A stretch of DNA of 64,000 nt from Antitrichia curtipendula (lineage: Eukaryota > Streptophyta > Bryopsida > Hypnales > Leucodontaceae), in assembly GCA_951230915.1 (NCBI GenBank), contig OX579637.1, positions 3,410,001 to 3,474,000 of the forward strand. The letters are read 5' to 3'. Below the pieces are notes generated by a model that saw only the letters and a list, made by a program, of their open reading frames with translations, was not told the origin of the DNA and did no database searches. Below are positions 58,137 to 64,000 of the stretch, piece by piece. The position numbers and the translations under genes were made by a program. The stretch's first letter is position 1. Each line of letters opens with the position of its first letter.

Positions 58137-58639
58137 CTGTATTTTGAGGCCTTCACCTTGGACACAGTACATTATCTGTTGTTGATATTACTGAGTGCAG
58201 CAAGTATGATATTTTTTATCATTCTGTATGTTCTATAAATAAACTTTTTCTTAAATCGTCTCTTAAAAATTTTATACTCTGAGATGACGGCGGTATTGTG
58301 GTATTTCTGTCAATAATTTTATTTATTTGGCAATGGAGGCGCATATTGCTCAATTGCACGGGTAGATGTAGGAGTATTAGATAAGTCCAGTGATTAATTT
58401 AATCTATAATATCCTGAATTAATATCCTTCTTTGGACATTTAACAACACCGCACACTTTTGTCAGTATTTGAATTACAATAGTAATGGAATTGGATTGGT
58501 GATGTGCTCTCTTAGCTGGGAATTAAAAGTGATGGTATTATGCTTTGTAATGAGAAATACTCAATTTCTGGGTAAGTATCATCTTCTCTTTGCGACGCAC
58601 CCTTTTGATCAATTCCATTTGGTAATCCACAACTGGAGG

Positions 58640-59145
58640 ACTCCAGCTGATTGGACGTAAGCATCTTGTTGCTTGGAGGTCTTCCGTTTGCACTAACTGT
58701 GGTTGGACGTGGGTCTTCGCAGAGGGTGGTGATCATGGTAATGACAAGTCTTATGTGCATTGAAGGTGTTGTCGCGGATGTTCGACAAAACAAAGACCTT
58801 GAGGCCTTCCGGGATTTTGTTCGTTGTATTGTGTCAAAGACTTCCGTTGGTCTCTGGTCAAACATGACCACTTCAAAATTGGAGGAGGTCCTTCCTCATA
58901 TACTTCCGAAAGATTTTATGAAGCTCCTATTTTTTATTAAAGGGTGTGACATACCGTGTGACTCGAACAAATACCCCAATAGACGCGATCTCTTCACGTA
59001 TCTCTTTAGTAAGACTGCAATGCGCAATTTGCTTAGAAATCGCACCCTTGTGTTCATTGATGTGGATCCCCTAAACCAGAAGCACATTTCTATAATACCC
59101 CCGCTTGTACATATTAGTGATACCCGACCAGCAGATTTGAAGTAG
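58640..59145 (+). pseudogene. Possible second, degenerate FCP1-like segment
   Basis: A plus-strand frame reads FRDFVRCIVSKTSVGLWSNM, comparable in spacing and words to LYSKARIVFWSSM of the preceding exon, then a helical insert and LVFIDVDPLNQ where VLLVDDS would be expected. It ends in PADLK and TAG at 59143. The upstream part that would hold DxD is not readable. It could be the true 3' exon of the gene, a tandem copy, or a chance resemblance. Confidence 0.35.
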
Positions 59146-59279
59146 ACAACCTTAGAAAGTGCTTTCTTTGTTTCCAATGGCACATGCCTACTCTTTCATG
59201 TATGTAAATGAATAAATGGTCCTGACCCCACCTTTCTTTATTACACAACCATTGTGTATGTATTTGTGTGATTTTGAAG

Positions 59280-59790
59280 GGATTACATCACAAGGTCTCC
59301 AGATATCCAATTCCCAAGTTCCCTATTGGAATTGTCAAATGAATGTATGATATTGAGTGGATGATATCAGAAGCTCTTTAGATCTCCAAGTTCCAAGTTT
59401 AGTGTTGGAATTGTCAAATGAATGTGTATTATTGAGGGGATGATATCAGAAGCTCTCCAGATGTCCAAGTTCCAAATTCAGTGTTGGAATTGTCAAATGA
59501 ATGTGTGATATTGAGGGGATGATATCAGAAGCTCTCCAGATCTCCAAGTTTAGTGTTGGAATTGTCAAATGAATGTGTAATGTTAAGGGGATGACATCAG
59601 AAGGTCTCGAGGTCTTCAATTTCCAAGTTCAGTGTTGTGATTTTCAATATGTAATGTGGAGGGGAATACATTTGAACATCTCAAAATCTCCAAGTTCCAA
59701 GTTCAATGTTGGAAATGTCAATTTCTAATTTTAATGGGATGACATCAGATGATCTTGAAATCTTCAATGTTGGAGTTCCTCCGTTTTGTG
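59280..59790. repeat. 79-bp tandem repeat, about six copies
   Basis: GATATCAGAAGCTCTCCAG, CCAAGTTCAGTGTTGGAATTG and TCAAATGAATGTGT.ATTGAGGGG recur at about 59363, 59442, 59521 and 59596, then diverge through 59666 and 59739. Noncoding. Confidence 0.9.
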
Positions 59791-60134
59791 AAGAATTTGG
59801 AGGACTTAGCCAATCACGTAGAGATGTAAGAATATGAAATCTCATTGCTTACACAAAATTCAAGACTTCTTCTACAATCATCAAGAAATTTCCAGATGAT
59901 TATGCTAACTTTATACAAGTAAACATTACCTTCATGTTTCATTGCTCAAAGATGTTTGTGAAGGAGCTTTCCATGATAGGTAGATACGGTCAATGAAATA
60001 TTTTCCTTCATACTTCCATTGTCATTGCAATGTGATCTCACTCAATGGAGGTAGTACTCTTCTAGAGAGATTTTCCAAAAAAGTCTAAAAATCTCCTCAA
60101 AGTCCAAATATAGTTAAATGTGGCATTCTAACTT

Positions 60135-60310
60135 TCATCTCCAAAAATCCGTTTGCAATTTAAAGTCTCCAGTCAAAAGTTATGGACAAAATTCAGAGAG
60201 GATGTTCGAAATTGACAAAGAAAAAGTTGCTTCCAACCCCTCTCTGAATTTTGTACATAACTTCTGATTGTAAACTTAAAATTGCAAAAGAATTTTTGGA
60301 GATGAAAGGT
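60135..60310. repeat. Diverged inverted repeat around 60220
   Basis: Left arm CCAAAAATCCGTTTGCAATTTAAAG ... CAAAATTCAGAGAGG pairs with right arm CCTCTCTGAATTTTG ... TTGCAAAAGAATTTTTGGAG. No CACTA-type ends are seen, so this is a different hairpin class from the nearby MITEs. Confidence 0.75.
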
Positions 60311-60689
60311 AGATTTATTTTACAACTTTATTTTGTTCAAAGTTTTTTGAAAAGAGTTGTTTTACTATGCCAAAACGGCTTTTGAAGTCCGCTGAACTAA
60401 CAAAGTAATTGAAAAACAAATTGCAAAATCTATACTAATAAATATTTACCACTTATTTAATCAATTATATTTGTGCATGGTATAGTGGCCAAGTTCATGG
60501 CTTCCCGATTGGGAAGTGGAGGGTCCAAAACCTCATGCCCTTAGGCGCCCGCGTGGCGGACTGCCGAGGTGGGTTACCCACATGGCATGGTTGCCTAGGT
60601 GGCCTTGCCTATGTGGCTTTTTAATATGCCTAGTTGGTAGTGCCACATGATGCCATGTAACTGGCTGATTCAAATATGTATTCTTTTTT

Positions 60690-60845
60690 TTCATTTTTAT
60701 ACTTGGTCAAATCAACAAAAAATTTAACAAGTTTTTGTTGGATAGTGCCCAAGTCAACACGTCCAAATCAATATGAAACTAACAGGCCAAATCAATACTT
60801 TCTTGTCTATTTTTTGTTGATTTGGTCACAAATTTTCTACTAGTG
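60690..60845. mobile_element. Partial CACTA MITE
   Basis: Right end AATTTTCTACTAGTG at 60831-60845 with TTTTTTGTTGATTTGGTC just inside it, as in neighbours. The left CACTA end is missing. It abuts the minus-strand ORF, whose reading stops at this border. Confidence 0.65.
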
Positions 60846-61006
60846 CTTCCATTCACAAGACCCCAACGAACTTGGCAGGTGAAAGATGCAACCACACCTA
60901 AATTATGGGTGACAAGTCCGCCCTTAGAGCTTCGCACTTGTAGGTGCGTGACTTGATAAAATATTTGACTATGCAATGTTGCATTGCGCTCAGGTGGTTG
61001 CGCATA

Positions 61007-61208
61007 CACTAGTAGAAAACGTAGGAATTTTGACAGAATTCTGTTGATTTGGTTGTGTTGTCTTGGTCACTGTTTTGTTGATTTCAACAGAAATCTGTTA
61101 AAATTAACAAATCTTAACAGATTTCTGTTGAAATCAACAAAACAATGACCAAGACAACATGATCAAATCAACAGAATTCTGTCAAAATTCCTGCATTCTC
61201 TACTAGTG
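61007..61208. mobile_element. CACTA MITE, 202 bp, TSD ATA
   Basis: CACTAGTAGAAAACG ... TTCTCTACTAGTG with ATA at 61004-61006 and 61209-61211. Arms of about 95 bp pair (AATTTTGACAGAATTCTGTTGATTTG with its complement). The centre is TTAACAAATC. Confidence 0.92.
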
Positions 61209-61432
61209 ATAATGTCTAACGTTGTCTTCTAGTGGACGTCCAAAACATATTGCCTCCTTGATTGTAGACTTCAACCACTCCGCAAAAGGGGGAAATTCAC
61301 TAGGTTCCATGGGGTAACGGACAGCTTTTTTTGGATGGAAACGCCTCCACATCCCACAGAAAGCTTGGCATTCCTTCCATCTATGCGCCTTCGCCAAAAT
61401 GTACTCCCTACATGATGCAACGTGTTCCCGTT

Positions 61433-61604
61433 CACTACTAGAAAATTCAGTTTTTTTGTTGATTTGGTCACGTTGATCTGGGTCACTTTTTTGTTAATTT
61501 GGACAGTAATTTGTTGACTTGAACAAATTACTGTCCAAATGAACAAAAAAGTGACCCAGATCAATATGACCAAATCAATAAAAAAACTAAATTTTCTAAT
61601 AGTG
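61433..61604. mobile_element. CACTA MITE, 172 bp, TSD GTT
   Basis: CACTACTAGAAAATT ... AATTTTCTAATAGTG with GTT at 61430-61432 and 61605-61607. Arms contain TTGTTGATTTGGTCACGTTGATCTGGGTCAC and its complement. Confidence 0.92.
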
Positions 61605-61833
61605 GTTCATTAGAATAGTACGTAGAAGAGAAAAGCACGTATGAGGGGGACGTGGCATACAAGCATTGTGCTATGTGCACGAGAATGTTCTAGAACTTGT
61701 AGACATACTTCTGCAGCGAAGGTCTTCTCAAGGCACACTATTCTTTTTAGTGTCCTCATGGACATTGACGGTGACATCAGTATATAGTGAACAACCTCCT
61801 TTCCTACAACAATAGCGAAGAGGGCCAAACATG

Positions 61834-62053
61834 CACTACAAGAGAATGGGGTGTTTTAAGTAGTGTCCTAGACATCACGTCTTTTAAGTAACGTCTTTTA
61901 AGTAAGGTCTTTTAAGTAAGGTTTAAGTAAGTAAAAATTTACTGAAAAGACAGTATTTTCAGTAAATTTTTACTTAAAACCTTACTTAAAAGACGTTAAT
62001 TAAAAGACGTGATGTCTACGGCACTACTTAGAACACCCCATTCTCTTGTAGTG
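61834..62053. mobile_element. CACTA MITE, 220 bp, TSD ATG
   Basis: CACTACAAGAGAATGGGGTG ... CACCCCATTCTCTTGTAGTG with ATG at 61831-61833 and 62054-62056. The terminal 22 bp are perfectly inverted; inner repeats GTCTTTTAAGTAA occur three times in the left arm. Confidence 0.93.
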
Positions 62054-62279
62054 ATGCACACAAGAGGACAATAATACGTTCCAAGCAATGTTATGAATTT
62101 GTTCTAGACACTCACTCGCGCCAAGGCTACAAGCATGGCGCATTATGGATGACAAACGCATGTGCATACAAACGGACTTCATCGGATAGAAGTTGTTTGT
62201 GTGGTGCCATACAACGTATCACTGTTGTAGTATGGAAACTCAAATGTTAGTAGAATAGACTAGAACCAAATTAGAATAG

Positions 62280-63540
62280 AGTAAAAAATTTAATTTTTGA
62301 TGTAAGAATAGGCAATACGGAGCAGATAGAGAGTAAGTTTGGAATAAGTAATTTTTGGATCACTAGAATTGTTATAAACATCAAAATCCAGTAATAGGAC
62401 GGATCTGGAATTCAAAACATTCCGGAATTTTAGGAAGTTCCGGAATTAGTCAAGTTCCGAAATGTTTTATTAAATTCCGGGATTTTAGGGATTTCCGAAA
62501 TTTTAGGAAGTTCCGAAGTTTTAGGGATAGCCAAGTTCTGGACTTTTAGGATTTTCAATGGCTTTTCGGGTATTTCGGAACAGTTAGTTTGACCGTTGCC
62601 CTGATTTTCTAGTGGCTGTTAGGATGTTGTGTTTTGTATTTAAGGGTGGGTAGGCCCGTTGCCCATTCATTCCATCCCAACTCAGTTTGAGTGCATTTGT
62701 TTATGTTCTCTCCCTTTTTTTAACCTGAGATATTGCTTGAACATTCTGATACCGGCTATATGCATGATTGCATTGGTTGGTTTGTGTGAGTGATGAGGTG
62801 TAAGGAAGGTGGGTGAGGGGGAGTCCGGATCTTTGGCAATTGGGTCTGATCGATAGAGTGCATTTGTGAGAAAGTTCTAGATTTGTGAAAGAGGATTAGT
62901 GCATTGTGCCTTTAAATTGCTGGAATAGTAATCCAGAAAGAGTGGAGTGGATGCAAGTTCGGAATCCAGGGAGAGTTTTGTGCAAAGATAAGCAACCACC
63001 AACAGAATATCCCCACCTCCGGAAGGTCTGCCAACTATTGGATCAATCTAGATTCTAGAATATACGCACTTTTGTCGGTTCCGTATGTACGGTTTGCCGT
63101 TGTAGTGAAAGAGATAGAACGTGGTTCTGAGTGACCTACTTTCCGGATAGGTCATCCGGGGAGTTGTGAAAATTGCTACTATATCCTTCTCTATTACAAG
63201 ATAGGATTGTGTGTGTATGTAAGAATGAGTGGAGAGTGTGAGGAATATGAGTGGTGAGTCCCCACCCCTCTAAAGATCAACCGCGGACCCCCTGAAGGTA
63301 AAACAGGGGTACAAAAAACCAGAAGTTTGGAGAGTGAAAGACAGAAACCAGATAAAACCAGAATCTAGATTGACTTTCTGGGTAGTATTTGTAATCCGGA
63401 AAGGGAAGAAGTAGTCAAGACAGATTACTTGGATGTTTGGAGAAGTGATCCGGATATCCAAAACTTGCAGCAATATACTAGAATTCCCTGGGATGATAAC
63501 TCGTGTCATCTTACCACCTTTTTGTGGTAAGGATGCTTAT
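62280..63540 (-). mobile_element. LTR-like element copy 4 (minus orientation)
   Basis: 63220-63530 is the reverse complement of the 23.45 and 32.1-kb LTR-like blocks (TACCCCTGTTTTACCTTCAGGGGG, GGGGTGGGGACTCACCAC). 62570-62700 matches 26220-26320 and 32900-33010 in inverted sense (GTTGCCCATTCATTCCATCC). 62930-63200 matches 25250-25530. A run of TTCCGGAATTTTAGG units lies at 62410-62570. No coding part is visible. Confidence 0.65.
62405..62570. repeat. Short TTCCGGAATTTTAGG tandem repeats
   Basis: About eight diverged units of 15-20 bp (ATTCCGGAATTTTAGGAAG, TTCCGAAATTTTAGGAAG) inside the LTR-like element copy. Confidence 0.8.
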
Positions 63541-63708
63541 GCCTAGATTGCGCGTACGACAGTCACCTCATCATTCATAATGGGGTGTTCTTCTGCATCC
63601 CAAACACGTTGCATTGTTCCTTCATAATCTCTCATGTACTCCGTGCAGAAGCCAAATGTGTCTTTGGTTCAATAATTTTCCGCAATGCTCCCTTCTAGAT
63701 GTGCCGAT

Positions 63709-64000
63709 CACTAGTAGAAAATGATGTCCAGATCAACAAAAAATCATCAATTTTTTGTTAATGTGGGCACTGTATCGACCATTTTCACAATTTTTTGTTG
63801 ATTTGGCACAAGGTAACAAACTGGTTAAATTTTTTTGTTAATTTTGGTAGTACAATGTCCAAATCAACAAAACTATAAACACTTTTTTGTTCATTTTCAC
63901 AATTTTTTGTTGAATTGGCACAAGGTAACAAAATTGTTAAATGTTTTTGTTACTTTTGGTAGGTCAACGTCCAAGTCAACAAAACAATCAACAATTTAAC
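63709..64000. mobile_element. CACTA MITE-like element, right end outside the window
   Basis: Starts CACTAGTAGAAAATG after GAT (63706-63708, the expected target duplication). The interior has four alternating blocks of TTTTTTGTTGATTTGG and CCAAATCAACAAAA, suggesting a compound or tandem hairpin longer than the other MITEs here. Confidence 0.75.

Larger units (their letters stand above)
59150..60660. other. Tandem repeat and AT-rich intergenic DNA
   Basis: Besides the 79-bp repeat, there is an inverted pair around 60130-60310 (CCAAAAATCCGTTTGCAATTT...AGTCTCC against TTGCAAAAGAATTTTTGGAG; CAAAATTCAGAGAGG against CCTCTCTGAATTTTG). A CATGGCATGGTTGCCTAGGTGGCC-type GC-rich block lies at 60540-60650. 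No gene is supported. Confidence 0.55.
60846..62110 (-). pseudogene. Unknown minus-strand ORF split by three CACTA MITEs
   Basis: Coding pieces lie at about 62082-62054, 61833-61605, 61432-61209 and 61006-60846. Removing each MITE with one copy of its 3-base duplication joins flanking codons in frame at all three sites; one indel near 61648, in a run of five C, is also needed. Words include VVGKEVVHYILMSPSMS, CREYILAKAHRWKECQAFCG, MWRRFHPKKAVRYPMEP, EFPPFAEWLKSTIKEA, SKGGLVTHNLGVVASF and QVRWGLVN. The protein is rich in Trp, Cys and His. I recognise no family. The ORF was a coding sequence before the MITEs arrived, and the start and end are unknown. Confidence 0.6.

Overview
The window is nuclear DNA of a plant-type (streptophyte) genome. 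Three things support this: short GT-AG introns of about 100-300 bases whose phases I could match, short blocks of the plant telomere repeat (TTTAGGG/CCCTAAA), and a histone methyltransferase of the plant SUVR class. Deletion-type CACTA elements (MITEs) with 3-base target duplications agree with it. I cannot name the species. No rRNA, tRNA, CRISPR array or bacterial-type operon is visible. Most of the window is repeats and mobile-element debris.

Layout. 0-8 kb: tandem repeats, then two minus-strand genes, a five-exon SUVR-type H3K9 methyltransferase (1755 to about 4000) and a coiled-coil/RING-like protein (4299 to about 7372). 8.7-10.7 kb: AT-rich DNA and a 107-bp satellite. 11-16 kb: a second coiled-coil/RING-like gene (minus strand) broken by one in-frame TAG, with duplicated and tandem DNA around it. 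16-34 kb: a graveyard of one non-autonomous LTR-retrotransposon-like family (gag-like ORFs, LTR-like blocks and inverted duplications; no reverse transcriptase or integrase seen) plus one very clean hairpin MITE. 34.07-38.98 kb and 41.54-46.45 kb: two mobile-element-like units of about 4.9 kb in opposite orientation. They have the same pair of distinct ends, GC-rich subterminal arrays built on CGGAC/GTCCG, and one shared Cys/His domain protein, but otherwise different cargo: a RING protein in one, a kinase-like protein in the other. 46.6-51.2 kb: a broken unknown gene and coding-like tandem repeats. 51.97-58.10 kb: a seven-exon plus-strand gene combining a ParB/DGQHR-like segment with a C-terminal FCP1-like HAD phosphatase domain, followed by a possible second, degenerate HAD-like segment. 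About 15 copies of a 20-bp near-palindrome lie in its introns and flanks and almost nowhere else. 59-64 kb: a 79-bp tandem repeat, then an unknown minus-strand ORF cut by three intact CACTA MITEs, and a further LTR-like copy.

Overall signal. Nearly every long gene-like reading frame except the SUVR gene carries one or more in-frame stops, mostly TAG and TAA with a few TGA, while the flanking frame stays coding. Each such codon is one C-to-T or G-to-A transition from Gln, Trp or Arg. I read this as cytosine-methylation decay of silenced DNA rather than as a changed genetic code. I could run no searches, so family assignments rest on motifs seen by eye.
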